Shown here piece by piece: positions 31,682-40,573 of a stretch of DNA of 64,000 nt. Position 1 is the stretch's first letter. Each line of letters starts with the position of its first letter. The position numbers and the translations under genes are program-made. Source of the DNA: Nocardioides sp. GY 10127 (GTDB lineage Bacteria > Actinomycetota > Actinomycetes > Propionibacteriales > Nocardioidaceae); NCBI RefSeq assembly GCF_004919085.1, contig NZ_STGL01000013.1, forward strand, positions 1 through 64,000. Reading direction: 5' to 3'. The notes beneath the pieces are model-generated. The model did not search any database. It was not told the DNA's origin and saw only the letters and a list, made by a program, of their open reading frames with translations.

Positions 31682-32949
31682 CCGCCCTCACCCCGCCAGC
31701 CGGTGCGCCGCAACGCCACCGAGAAGTCGTGCGGGGTGGAGGCCGCCCCGCGCGCCGTCGCCTCGTCGAGGACGCCCTCGAGCACGAGCCGCACGAGGTG
31801 CTGGTCGAACGTCTGCATGCCCGAGTAGCCGCCCTCGGCGACGACGTCGGGCAGCTCGAGCGTCCGGTCCGGGTCGGCGACGACCTCCGCGAGCCGCACG
31901 TCGGCGACCGCGATCTCCAGGACGGGCAGGCGGCCGCCGTCCGGCGTGGCCACGAGCCGCTGGCAGATGATCCCCTGCAGCGAGGCGGCCAGGGCGGAGC
32001 GCACCCGCGGCTGCTCGTGGGGCGGGAAGAAGTCGATGACGCGCTGGACCGTCTCGAGCGCGTCCGTGGTGTGCAGCGTGGAGAGCACGAGGTGGCCGGT
32101 CTCCGCCGCGGAGAGCGCCGCGTGCACGGTCTCGGCGTCGCGCATCTCGCCGACGAGGATGACGTCGGGGTCCTGCCGCATCGCCGCGCGCAGCGCCGCG
32201 CCCCACGAGCGGGAGTCGCTGCCGAGCTCGCGCTGGGTGACGGTGGCGGTGCGGGAGGTGTGGACGATCTCGATGGGGTCCTCGAGCGTGAGGACGTGGA
32301 CGGGCCGCTCGTCGTTGATCGCGTCGATCATCGCCGCGAGCGTCGTGGTCTTGCCCGAGCCGGTCGGCCCCGTGACCAGCACCAGCCCGCGGCGGCGCAG
32401 CGCGAGGTCGCGGATGACCGGCGGCATGCCGAGGGAGTCCAGCCGCTGGGGGGCGTCCGCGACGCGGCGCAGGACCGCGGCGTCGTGCCCGCGGCTGCGG
32501 AACGCGTTCACGCGGAACCGGCCGACGCCGCTCATGGTGAGCGCCAGGTCGGCCTCGAGGTCGCGGTCGTAGGCCGCCAGGACGTCGGGCTCCATCATCG
32601 CCCGCACGACGGCGCTGAGCAGGTCCGGCGGCACGGCGCGACCCAGCGGCACCAGGTCGCCGCGGACCCGGACCCGCGGCGGCTCGCCGGCGCGCAGGTG
32701 CAGGTCGGAGCCGTCGCGACGGACCGTCTCGGCCAGCAGCGAGCGCAGCACGGACGCCGCGTCGACCCCGCCGGCCGGCGGCTCCGGCGGCTCCGGCGCG
32801 CCGGCCACCCGACGCCCCGGCGCGGCGGACGCGAGCACGGCTCCGGGTGCTGCTCCGGGCGCTGCTCCGGGCGCGGCGGCCGGGCCGGACGACCCGTGCG
32901 GGTCGTGCAGCGGGTCGTGCAGCGGGTCGCTGAGGGGGGAGGCGGTCAC
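31678..32949 (-). CDS. second PilT-like ATPase (PilT2/PilU-like)
   Basis: This 423-residue protein has a repetitive N-terminus (SDPLHDPLHDP; GAAPGAAPGAAPGA) and a PilT core: Walker A with Lys200, TLEDPIEIVHTSR, Walker B VILVGEMRD and TLHTTDALETVQR. The C-terminal IRE motif of true PilT is not recognisable (VADVRLAEVVADPDRTLELP at that place). It is therefore probably an accessory ATPase comparable to PilU. It is the first gene of the unit. Confidence 0.87.
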   Translation of the reverse strand: MTASPLSDPLHDPLHDPHGSSGPAAAPGAAPGAAPGAVLASAAPGRRVAGAPEPPEPPAGGVDAASVLRSLLAETVRRDGSDLHLRAGEPPRVRVRGDLVPLGRAVPPDLLSAVVRAMMEPDVLAAYDRDLEADLALTMSGVGRFRVNAFRSRGHDAAVLRRVADAPQRLDSLGMPPVIRDLALRRRGLVLVTGPTGSGKTTTLAAMIDAINDERPVHVLTLEDPIEIVHTSRTATVTQRELGSDSRSWGAALRAAMRQDPDVILVGEMRDAETVHAALSAAETGHLVLSTLHTTDALETVQRVIDFFPPHEQPRVRSALAASLQGIICQRLVATPDGGRLPVLEIAVADVRLAEVVADPDRTLELPDVVAEGGYSGMQTFDQHLVRLVLEGVLDEATARGAASTPHDFSVALRRTGWRGEGG

Positions 32950-33261
32950 AGGGGTCTCCGAGAGGTGCTGCGAGGGGTGCGCCAGCGGGGGCCGGCGCGT
33001 GGCGGTGCCCTGCTCGGATCGGCCGGACGCCCGGCGTCCTGAGCCGTCGGGCCGCGTCCTGCCTGCTCAGGGCCCCACCGTCGCCGGCGGCGGCCCCTCA
33101 TGAACCCGCGCCCGCTGCCGATGGGAGCCACCAGGTGCGTGAGTGGGCGCACGCCGCGGGGCTCCGCCGCCCCGGGGGACGACGGGCGCCAGGACGGCGC
33201 CCGGACCGCAGGACACGACCGCCTCGCCCGGGGCGGCACGGACGACGTGGAGGTGACGGCG
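32950..33261. other. divergent intergenic region of the pilus locus
   Basis: About 310 nt between the divergent pilT2 and pilM genes. Apart from the pilM ribosome-binding site (GGAGG at 33249-33253) I see no clear -10 box, palindrome or terminator. An upstream in-frame extension of pilM is open here but looks non-coding. Confidence 0.5.
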
Positions 33262-34332
33262 GTGGCTCGGACCGTGGTCGGCCTGGAGATCGGGACGGAC
33301 GCCGTGCGCGCCGTCGAGGTGCGCCGCTCGCGGCGCGGAGCCACGGTGCGCCGCAGCGGCCGGGTGCCGCTGCCCCGCGGCGCCGTGGACGCGGGGCAGG
33401 TGCGCGAGCCGGCCCCCGTCGTGGCCGCGCTGCGCCAGCTGTGGGCCGAGCAGAAGTTCGGCACGCGCGACGTGCGGCTGGCCGTGGGCTCCGCCTCCGT
33501 GCTGGTGCGCCGCCTCGAGCTCGACTGGATGAGCGAGGAGGACCTGCGCCGCTCGCTGCGCTTCCAGGTCGCCGACCTGCTGCCGGTGCCCGTGGACGAC
33601 GCCAACCTCGACCACGTGCCGCTCGGCGAGGGCGAGGTGGTCGACGAGGTCGGCCGGGCCCGCCGGGTCTCCCGCATCCTGCTCGTCGCCACCGCGAAGG
33701 AGTCGGTGGACGGCCTCGTCCGCTGCGCCCACGCGGCCCGGCTGAGCCCGGTCGCCGCCGACCTGAGCGCCTTCGCCGCCCTCCGCGCGCTGCGCGACCC
33801 CGTGGCCGGCACGCCGGCCGAGGCGGGGAGCACGACCCCGCCGTCCGTCCCCACCCTCGCGGTGGTGGACGTCGGCGCCAACACCGTCACGGTCACCGTG
33901 GGAGCGCCCGCGGGCCCGCGGTTCGTCCGCGTGGCCGCCGGGCTGGGCGGCGACCTCGTCACCCGGGCCCTGGTGGAGCACACCGGACGCTCCTGGGCGG
34001 AGGCCGAGGAGGTGAAGGCCGAGCCGGGGCTGCTGCCGCCGGTGGGCGCCCACCCGACCGGCCGCGACCAGACCGTCGCGCTGGAGGCGGTGACCCGGAT
34101 GGTCGGCGAGGTCCGCGCCACCCTCGACTTCTCGCTCCAGAACGACCCGGCCCACACGCCGGCGTCGCTGCTCCTCACCGGCGGCGGCTCCCGGATGCCC
34201 GGGCTCGCCGACCACCTCGCCGCGGCACTGCGCGTGCCGGTCGCCGTCCGCGGCGCCGACCCCGGCAGCCGCGACGGCGTCCCCGACCACCTCCTCGCCC
34301 CGCTGGGGCTCTGCCTCGGGAGCGCCGCATGA
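33262..34332 (+). CDS. pilM: type IV pilus assembly protein PilM
   Basis: This 356-residue actin-like cytoplasmic protein shows the ATP-binding pattern GLEIGTDAVRAVEV, VVDVGANTVTVTV and TGGGSRMPGL. PilM binds the cytoplasmic tail of PilN and links the alignment complex to the ATPases. The reading frame is open from 33100, but the GTG at 33262 has a perfect GGAGGTGA 8 nt upstream and gives the normal PilM length. pilN overlaps its stop by 4 nt. Confidence 0.9.
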   Translation: MARTVVGLEIGTDAVRAVEVRRSRRGATVRRSGRVPLPRGAVDAGQVREPAPVVAALRQLWAEQKFGTRDVRLAVGSASVLVRRLELDWMSEEDLRRSLRFQVADLLPVPVDDANLDHVPLGEGEVVDEVGRARRVSRILLVATAKESVDGLVRCAHAARLSPVAADLSAFAALRALRDPVAGTPAEAGSTTPPSVPTLAVVDVGANTVTVTVGAPAGPRFVRVAAGLGGDLVTRALVEHTGRSWAEAEEVKAEPGLLPPVGAHPTGRDQTVALEAVTRMVGEVRATLDFSLQNDPAHTPASLLLTGGGSRMPGLADHLAAALRVPVAVRGADPGSRDGVPDHLLAPLGLCLGSAA

Positions 34333-35333
34333 GCCGCCTCTCCCTCGTCCGCCGCCGCGGCGACGAGCCCGCCACGTCCGAGCCCACCCCGGGCGCCGCC
34401 CTCCCGTCCGCAGGGACCGGCCCGACGTCCGCCTCGACGGCCTCGTCCCCCGCTGCGGCAGCGCCCGCCCGCGACGGCGTCGACCTGCTCTCGGACTGGG
34501 TCCGCGTGCGCCTGCGGGTGCTCGCCCTGCGGCGACGCTTCGTCATCGCGGTGGTGGCGCTGGTGGTGCTGGTCGCGCTCGTGGTGACCGCCCAGCGCTT
34601 CGCGCTCGTCCAGGCCCGCCACGAGCTCGACGGCGAGCGGGCCGTCGGCGACGGGCTGCAGACCCGCCTGGAGGCCATGGCCCCCGTCGCGGCCTACCTG
34701 GCCGGCGTCCGCCTGCGGGCGCAGGTCGGCACCGGCCTCATGGCCGCCCAGCTCGACTCCGAGGCGATCGCGAAGGCGCTCGACGACGCGCTGCCCCGCG
34801 GCGCCGTCCTCGACGGCACGACCCTCACCCTGGGCGAGCGCACCACCCCCGCCACGCTCACCGACGTCCCCGTCGACCTCGCCGCCGGCACCCGCGGGCT
34901 GGTCACCACCTGCCCCGGCCCCGACCCCTTCGAGGTGCTCGACCTCGTCGCCTGCGTGAACGTGTCGGGCACGGCGCCGAACCGGGTCGCCGTCGCCCGG
35001 ATGGTCGAGGCGCTGGACGCCTCCCCGCTCTTCGCCGAGCCCTTCATCGACACCACGACCACCGGCTCGGGCGGCGCGGGCAGCGACGGGGGCGGGAAGG
35101 ACGACGGCGCGGTCACCTTCACCGGGAGCGTCGGCGTCACCGCCGCCACCTTCACCGGACGCTTCGACGGGCTCGTCGACCGGCTGGCCGGGGAGCCCGC
35201 GGACGCCGCCGCGACCGGCTCGGCGACGGGCACCGCGACCGGCGCCGACACCGGGACCGATGCCGGGACCGACACCGGGACCGACACCGGGACCGACTCG
35301 GGCGCGGGCTCGACGGACGGGGCGCAGCCGTGA
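34329..35333 (+). CDS. pilN: PilN-like alignment-complex protein with repeat tail
   Basis: This 334-residue protein has a cytoplasmic N-terminus (1-70), one membrane helix (71-88), a short coiled coil and a ferredoxin-like outer domain, matching PilN in topology and position although sequence identity to PilN is weak. The C-terminus is a tandem TGTD/AGTD repeat coded by 12-bp units around 35245-35300. ATGA overlap with pilM and GTGA overlap with pilO. Confidence 0.8.
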   Translation: MSRLSLVRRRGDEPATSEPTPGAALPSAGTGPTSASTASSPAAAAPARDGVDLLSDWVRVRLRVLALRRRFVIAVVALVVLVALVVTAQRFALVQARHELDGERAVGDGLQTRLEAMAPVAAYLAGVRLRAQVGTGLMAAQLDSEAIAKALDDALPRGAVLDGTTLTLGERTTPATLTDVPVDLAAGTRGLVTTCPGPDPFEVLDLVACVNVSGTAPNRVAVARMVEALDASPLFAEPFIDTTTTGSGGAGSDGGGKDDGAVTFTGSVGVTAATFTGRFDGLVDRLAGEPADAAATGSATGTATGADTGTDAGTDTGTDTGTDSGAGSTDGAQP

Positions 35334-36064
35334 GCGGCCGGCTGAGCCGCCGGTCGGTCGCGAAGGCGGCCCGGCGAGCGAGCGACCCGGCGCCGCGGCT
35401 GCGCACCGGGAATCCGGGCGTGACGATCCTGCTCGGCAGCCTCGCGCTGCTCGTGGTGCTCCTGGGCGCCTGGTTCGGGCTCGTCGGGCCCACCCTCTCC
35501 GCGACGTCCCAGGCGCACGCCGAGCGGGACGCGGTCGCGGCGGAGAACGCCGTGCTCTCGGTGCGCCTGCACGCCCTCGAGGCGCAGGCCGAGCACCTCG
35601 ACAGCGTGGACGCGCTCGCCGCGGACCTCGACGCCTCCTTCCCCGAGACCGCCGACCAGCCCGGCCTGTTCAGCCAGGTCGACGAGGCGGCCCGCGCCGC
35701 GGGCATCCCGCTGCGCTCGGTCACGGTGCTCTCCCCCGCGCTGCCGGTCACCGCGGAGCCGATCACCCTGCCGGTCGGCGTCCCCGGCGGCTCGGCCGTC
35801 GCCACCCAGGTGGTCACCATCGCGGTGGAGGCCTCCCCCGCCCGCCTGCGGCGCTTCCTCGACGAGCTCACCGGCCTCGAGCGGTCCCTGCTCGTCACCA
35901 GCGCCGTCACCACGCGGGACGACGAGTCCTCCTCGACCCTCGTCGTCACGGCCACCACGTTCCTCACGCAGGGCGTCCCGGACCCGGACGAGGCCGCGTC
36001 CGCCGACGCGTCCGCCGAGGCCACCACGGACGCCGCGGCCACGCCCTCCTCGGACGCCGAGTGA
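35330..36064 (+). CDS. pilO: PilO-like alignment-complex protein
   Basis: This 244-residue protein has a basic cytoplasmic N-terminus, one helix (31-52), a coiled coil (about 56-85) and a ferredoxin-like domain, ending in an Ala/Asp/Thr-rich tail. Topology, size and gene order identify it as PilO. It presumably dimerises with PilN. A PilP lipoprotein and a PilQ secretin are absent, as expected for a cell without an outer membrane. Confidence 0.82.
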   Translation: MSGRLSRRSVAKAARRASDPAPRLRTGNPGVTILLGSLALLVVLLGAWFGLVGPTLSATSQAHAERDAVAAENAVLSVRLHALEAQAEHLDSVDALAADLDASFPETADQPGLFSQVDEAARAAGIPLRSVTVLSPALPVTAEPITLPVGVPGGSAVATQVVTIAVEASPARLRRFLDELTGLERSLLVTSAVTTRDDESSSTLVVTATTFLTQGVPDPDEAASADASAEATTDAAATPSSDAE

Positions 36065-36065
36065 C

Positions 36066-36908
36066 ATGACCACCCTCGACCCGCTCCCCTCCCTCGTCCC
36101 CCTGGCCGCGCTGCTGGCGGGGCTGCTCGGGCTCGCGATGGGGTCGTTCGGCACGGTGGTGGCGCACCGGGTACCGGCGGGGCGGTCGGTCGTGCGACCG
36201 CGGTCGGCGTGCCCGGCCTGCGGCCACGAGGTGCGGGAGCGCGACAACGTCCCGGTCCTGTCCTGGGTGCTGCTGCACGGCCGCTGCCGCGACTGCGCCG
36301 CGCCCATCCCGTGGCGCTACCCCGCCCTGGAGGCCGGCACCGCGGTGCTGTTCGTCCTCCTCGTGGTGGCGCTGCTGCCCGCGCTCCCCACGCCCTGGGA
36401 CGCCGGCCGCCTGCTGGCCTGGCTGGCGGTGGTCGCCGGCGGGGTGCCGCTGGTGGCGGTCGACCTCGCCGAGCACCGGCTGCCCTTCGCGGTGACCGGC
36501 TGGACCGCGGTCTTCGTGACCGCCGGGCTGGTCGGCGGCGCGCTGGCCGAGGGCGACCGCGCCCTGCTCGCCGACCCGCTCGCGGGGGCGGCCGCCTGGT
36601 TCATCGTGGTCGGCGGGCTGCACGTGCTCACCCGCGGCCGCGGCATGGGGCTGGGCGACGTGGCGCTCGCCCCCGTGCTCGGCGCGGCCGCCGGCTCCCT
36701 CGGGGTCGGCGCGGCGCTCGTCGGCCTGGCCGGCGCGTTCGTCGCCGGTGCGCTGGTGGGCACGGCGCTCATCGTGGCGGGGCGTGCCCGCCGGCGTCCT
36801 GCTCCCCGGATGCTGCCGTTCGGGCCCTTCCTCGTCGGCGCCGCCCTCCTCGCCGTCCCGTGCGGGCAGCCCCTCGCCGACGCCTACCTGCGCCTCGTCG
36901 GTCTCTGA
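36066..36908 (+). CDS. pilD: prepilin peptidase / N-methyltransferase
   Basis: This 280-residue polytopic aspartic peptidase has the N-terminal methyltransferase-type domain with its tetracysteine (CPACGHEV...CRDCAAP) and the two catalytic Asp residues, Asp133 in VAVDLAEHRLP and Asp198 in GMGLGDVALA (GxGD). It cleaves the prepilin leaders before Phe/Tyr/Val. The ATG is one base beyond the pilO stop. Confidence 0.94.
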   Translation: MTTLDPLPSLVPLAALLAGLLGLAMGSFGTVVAHRVPAGRSVVRPRSACPACGHEVRERDNVPVLSWVLLHGRCRDCAAPIPWRYPALEAGTAVLFVLLVVALLPALPTPWDAGRLLAWLAVVAGGVPLVAVDLAEHRLPFAVTGWTAVFVTAGLVGGALAEGDRALLADPLAGAAAWFIVVGGLHVLTRGRGMGLGDVALAPVLGAAAGSLGVGAALVGLAGAFVAGALVGTALIVAGRARRRPAPRMLPFGPFLVGAALLAVPCGQPLADAYLRLVGL

Positions 36909-37055
36909 CCGCCTCGCCGCCCCCGCGGCCGCCGTCCCCCGGCTGGCCTCCCACGACCCTGTGACGACTCTCGCCGCGCCCGGGGCTGGTGCTCGACACC
37001 TGTCGCACAGGAAAGTAGCCCTCGTCAACCATGCGACGACGAGGAGAGCCCCCGC

Positions 37056-38363
37056 GTGACCGAGCAGCACACCGTGGACCAGGACGACCTGGGCCGGCAC
37101 GCCCGAGCGCGGACGGCCGAGGGCCACGTGCCCGCCGGGGTGCCGCGCCGCGGGCTCGCGGACGCGGTGGAGCCCGACCCGTCGCGGACGCGCCGGCACC
37201 GGCCGGTGCTGGGGTTCGTGGCCGCGGCGGTGGCGCTGGTCGCGGTGTTCACGGCGTCCGGTTCCCCGATCCCGCTCTACGAGACCTACCGGACGCAGGA
37301 CGGGCTGAGCACCTCCGACCTCGCCCTGGCCACGGTGGTCTACCTGGCCTCGGTGCTGGTCTCCCTGCTCGTGCTCGGGCGCGTCTCCGACCACCTCGGC
37401 CGCCGACCCGTCGCGCTGGCCTCGGTGACGCTCGCCGCGCTCGGCTGCCTCGCGCTGCTCGACGTCCAGACCCTCGGCGACCTCGCCCTCGGACGGCTCC
37501 TCCAGGGCCTGGCCTGCGGATTCTCCACCTCGGCCGTGGCGGCCTACCTGCTCGACCTCTCCCCGCGCGGGCGCGCGTGGATCGCCCCGGCCCTCGTCGC
37601 GGGCGGCCCGCAGGTGGGGATCACGCTCGGCGCGCTGCTCACCGGACTCTTCGCGAGCTACTCGCCGTGGCCGGAGACCGGCTCCTACGTCCTCGTGGTC
37701 GTGCTGCTCGTGGCGTGCCTGCCGCTGCTGGCGCTGGCGCCCCTGGGCGAGACCCGCCCCGGGGTGTGGCGCTCGCTGCGCCCGCGCGTCGCGCTGCCCC
37801 ACGCGGTCCGGCCGCTGCTGCCCGCCGCGGTGGCGGTGTTCCTCGGCACCTGGGCGCTGGGCGGCTTCTACCAGGCGTTCAGCCCCACCATCTCGGCCAC
37901 GTACCTGGGCACCGAGGACCCGTTCGTCGGCAGCCTCGTCTTCGCCTCATTCATGATCACCTACGGCCTCGGCGTGCCCCTGACCGCGCGGCTGAGCCCG
38001 GTGCGGGCCCAGCGCGTCGGCATCGTCGTGTTCACCGTCGCGGTGGCGGGCATCGTCGTCGGCCTGTACGTCGGCAGCGTGGTGGTGGTGCTGGTCGCCG
38101 GCGTCGTGGCCGGCACGGGCATGGGGACGGGGTTCACCGGCTCGGTCCAGACGCTGCTGCCGCACGTGGCGCCGCTCGAGCGCGCCGGCCTCATGGCGTC
38201 CGTGTACCTGTTCTCCTACGCCGGCGCGGCCGTGCCGAGCCTGGTCGTCGGGCGGCTCACGGGCCGCTTCGGCCTCGCCGAGCTCTCCTGGGCCTACCTG
38301 GGCTTCGCCGTGCTCGCCACGGCCGTGGTGCTCTGGCGCACCCGCTCGCGCGCCGGGGCCTGA
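37056..38363 (+). CDS. MFS transporter
   Basis: This 435-residue protein has a hydrophilic N-terminus of about 48 residues and twelve predicted membrane helices. The loop between helices 2 and 3 has the MFS motif GRVSDHLGRRPVAL (motif A), and GRLLQGLACGFS matches motif B. It probably exports a small molecule. GAGGAG lies 10 nt before the GTG. Upstream, CGACACCTGTCG (36994-37005) is a small palindrome next to GTAGCC, a possible promoter/operator. Confidence 0.9.
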   Translation: MTEQHTVDQDDLGRHARARTAEGHVPAGVPRRGLADAVEPDPSRTRRHRPVLGFVAAAVALVAVFTASGSPIPLYETYRTQDGLSTSDLALATVVYLASVLVSLLVLGRVSDHLGRRPVALASVTLAALGCLALLDVQTLGDLALGRLLQGLACGFSTSAVAAYLLDLSPRGRAWIAPALVAGGPQVGITLGALLTGLFASYSPWPETGSYVLVVVLLVACLPLLALAPLGETRPGVWRSLRPRVALPHAVRPLLPAAVAVFLGTWALGGFYQAFSPTISATYLGTEDPFVGSLVFASFMITYGLGVPLTARLSPVRAQRVGIVVFTVAVAGIVVGLYVGSVVVVLVAGVVAGTGMGTGFTGSVQTLLPHVAPLERAGLMASVYLFSYAGAAVPSLVVGRLTGRFGLAELSWAYLGFAVLATAVVLWRTRSRAGA

Positions 38364-38408
38364 GCGGGCCCGTCACGCCGTCTCCGGGCGGCCGTCCGCG
38401 GGCGGCCG

Positions 38409-38942
38409 TCAGGCGTCGGGCGCGGGCGGGGCCTCCCCCGCCTCGAGCCACCCGCGGAACGCCTCGAGGTTGGCGGTGGACTCACCCCGCAGCCGCCGCC
38501 ACTCCCACTCCTTGCGGATGGAGGTGGCGAACCCGAGCTCGAGGATCGTGTTGAACGAGGAGTCGGCGTAGGTGAGGACCGAGCCGAGCAGCCGGTCGAG
38601 CTCGTCGGGCGCCGCCGCGGACAGCGGCAGCCGGCCGTCGAGGTAGACGTCCCCGAGCCGGTCGACGGCGAACGCGACCCCGAACATCCGCAGGTTGCGC
38701 TCCAGCAGCCACCGGTAGACGCCCTCGTGGTTCTCGTCGGGGGCGCGGCAGACGAACGCGTGGACCCCGAGCGCGTGCACGCCGACGTCGAGCCGCACCG
38801 CCGTGGAGAGCTTCTTCTCCCCGGGCAGGGCGAAGGAGAAGACGCCGGGCGATTGCTCCTCGGCCTCCAGGCCGACCTCGGCGAGGTGGGCCCGGACGGC
38901 GTCGGCCGCCGCGGCCTGGGCCGGGGTGAGGTCGTCGTCCAC
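38409..38942 (-). CDS. YbjN-domain protein
   Basis: This 177-residue cytoplasmic protein matches the YbjN family (SFALPGEKKLSTAVRLDVGVHALGVHAFVCRAPDENHEGVYRWLLERN). YbjN proteins are structurally similar to type III secretion chaperones; their role is unclear. It lies 14 nt downstream of mshA, the conserved actinobacterial neighbour. The GTG start has GGAG upstream. Confidence 0.88.
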   Translation of the reverse strand: MDDDLTPAQAAAADAVRAHLAEVGLEAEEQSPGVFSFALPGEKKLSTAVRLDVGVHALGVHAFVCRAPDENHEGVYRWLLERNLRMFGVAFAVDRLGDVYLDGRLPLSAAAPDELDRLLGSVLTYADSSFNTILELGFATSIRKEWEWRRLRGESTANLEAFRGWLEAGEAPPAPDA

Positions 38943-38956
38943 GGGGTCTCCAGGGA

Positions 38957-40387
38957 TCAGGCGCGGGCGCCGAGGTCGTCGGGCAGCCCCGGCAGCGAGA
39001 ACGGCGCGAGCCCGAGCCCGCTGACGTCGAGACCGGGGGCACGCAGCAGCGGGACGGCGAGGCCGTGCCCGCCGACGGCCCGCAGGGCGGGTCGCGGGGC
39101 GTCCCGGCTCAGGAGGGCGCGGGCCTTCTCGTAGCAGGCGACGGTCGCCTCGGCGGTCGCCTCCCAGGAGAACGCGCTCGCGTGCGGCCGGGCGCCGGCG
39201 GTGAGCCGGGCGCGCAGGTCGTCGTCGAGGAGCAGCCGGCCCAGGGCGTCCGCCCAGGCCGCCGGCGCGTGGCCCGGGACGAGGAGGCCGCTGCGCCCGT
39301 CCCGCACCACCGTGGGGAGGCCGCCCACGGCCGCCGCCACGACGGGGGTGCCGGAGGCCTGCGCCTCGGCGGCGACGAGGCCGAAGGACTCGTTGTAGGA
39401 GGGCACGGCCACCACGTCGGCGAGGCCGTACCAGCGGGCCAGGCGGTCCTGGTCGACGGGCGGCACGAAGCGGACGACGTCGCGCCGGCCCGGCACGCCC
39501 GTGAGGCCGAGCTCGGAGGCGAGGTCCGCCAGCGACTCGGGGTGCTCCAGGCCGCTGCCCGACGGGCCGCCGACCACCGGCACCAGCAGCCGCTCGCGCA
39601 GGCCGGGCTCCCGCTCGAGCAGCACCGCCACCGCCCGCAGCAGGACGTCCGGGGCCTTGAGCGGCTGGATGCGACCGGCGAACAGCACCACCAGGGCGTC
39701 CTCGTCGATCCCCTCGGCCGCGCGGGCGGCCCGCACCTGCGCCGCGTCGAGCGGGCGGAACCGCTCCAGGTCGACGCCGGGGTGGACGACCTGCACGCGG
39801 GCGGGGTCGGCGTCGTAGTGGTCGATGAGCTGGCGCGCCTCGAGCTCGGTGTTGGCGACGAGCAGGTCGGAGGCGGCCACCACCTGCTCCTCGCCGATCA
39901 CCCGCGCGGCGGGCTCGGGCGTGTCGCCCTCGGCCAGCGACTCGTTCTTCACCTTGGCCATCGTGTGCATCGAGTGCACGAGCGGGACGCCCCAGCGGTC
40001 GCGCGCGAGGGCGCCGACCTGACCGGAGAGCCAGTAGTGGGAGTGGACGACGTCGTAGTGACCCAGCGGCTGGGCGGCCTCGGTCCGCAGGACCTCGCGG
40101 GCGAACACGCAGAGCTGGCCCGGGAGCTCGGCCTTCGTCAGCCCCTCGAACGGCCCGGCGGGCACGTGGTGCACGGCGATCCCGTCGTCCACCACGACCA
40201 CCGGAGGCTGCGCGGAGGAGGTGGCCCGGGTGAACACGTCGACCTCGACGCCGCGCGCGGCCAGGCGGCGCGCCAGCTCGATCACGTACACGTTCATCCC
40301 GCCGGCGTCGCCGGTGCCCGGCTGGTCCAGCGGGGAGGTGTGGAGGCTGATCATCGCGGCACGGCGCACGCGCTCTGCGTCCCTCAC
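38957..40387 (-). CDS. mshA: D-inositol-3-phosphate glycosyltransferase (mycothiol synthesis)
   Basis: This 476-residue GT4 glycosyltransferase makes the first mycothiol intermediate from UDP-GlcNAc and inositol phosphate. The MshA signature SLHTSPLDQPGTGDAGGMNVYV, VVHSHYWLSG, FAGRIQPLKAPD and SYNESFGLVAAEAQASGTPVVA (EX7E) are all present. The GTG at 40387 has GGAGGAGGA just upstream. It shows that the host is a mycothiol-producing actinobacterium. It is transcribed with ybjN. Confidence 0.96.
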   Translation of the reverse strand: MRDAERVRRAAMISLHTSPLDQPGTGDAGGMNVYVIELARRLAARGVEVDVFTRATSSAQPPVVVVDDGIAVHHVPAGPFEGLTKAELPGQLCVFAREVLRTEAAQPLGHYDVVHSHYWLSGQVGALARDRWGVPLVHSMHTMAKVKNESLAEGDTPEPAARVIGEEQVVAASDLLVANTELEARQLIDHYDADPARVQVVHPGVDLERFRPLDAAQVRAARAAEGIDEDALVVLFAGRIQPLKAPDVLLRAVAVLLEREPGLRERLLVPVVGGPSGSGLEHPESLADLASELGLTGVPGRRDVVRFVPPVDQDRLARWYGLADVVAVPSYNESFGLVAAEAQASGTPVVAAAVGGLPTVVRDGRSGLLVPGHAPAAWADALGRLLLDDDLRARLTAGARPHASAFSWEATAEATVACYEKARALLSRDAPRPALRAVGGHGLAVPLLRAPGLDVSGLGLAPFSLPGLPDDLGARA

Positions 40388-40573
40388 CCGTCCTCCTCCG
40401 TCGCTGCTGGTCCACCGGCGGGCCCTCGGCCCCACCGGCGCGGCCCCTCGAGGAGCCTGGCCCAGCGCACAACCATGCCACCGCGCCTCCTGTTCCCGTG
40501 ACCACCCCCGGGAAGTCTTCGTCACGCCCACCCGGACCAGGCGCGGGCGCCCATGCGGTGCTTCGATGGGCGC

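Noticed and set aside
33100..33261. Extended N-terminus for pilM
   Set aside because: The frame is open, but GGAGGTGA 8 nt before GTG 33262 and normal PilM length favour the shorter protein.
21841..36908. Type II secretion or Tad pilus locus
   Set aside because: There is no secretin, no GspC/GspL/GspM and no TadA/TadB/TadC pair. Two pilT-like genes and pilM-N-O indicate a type IVa-like pilus.
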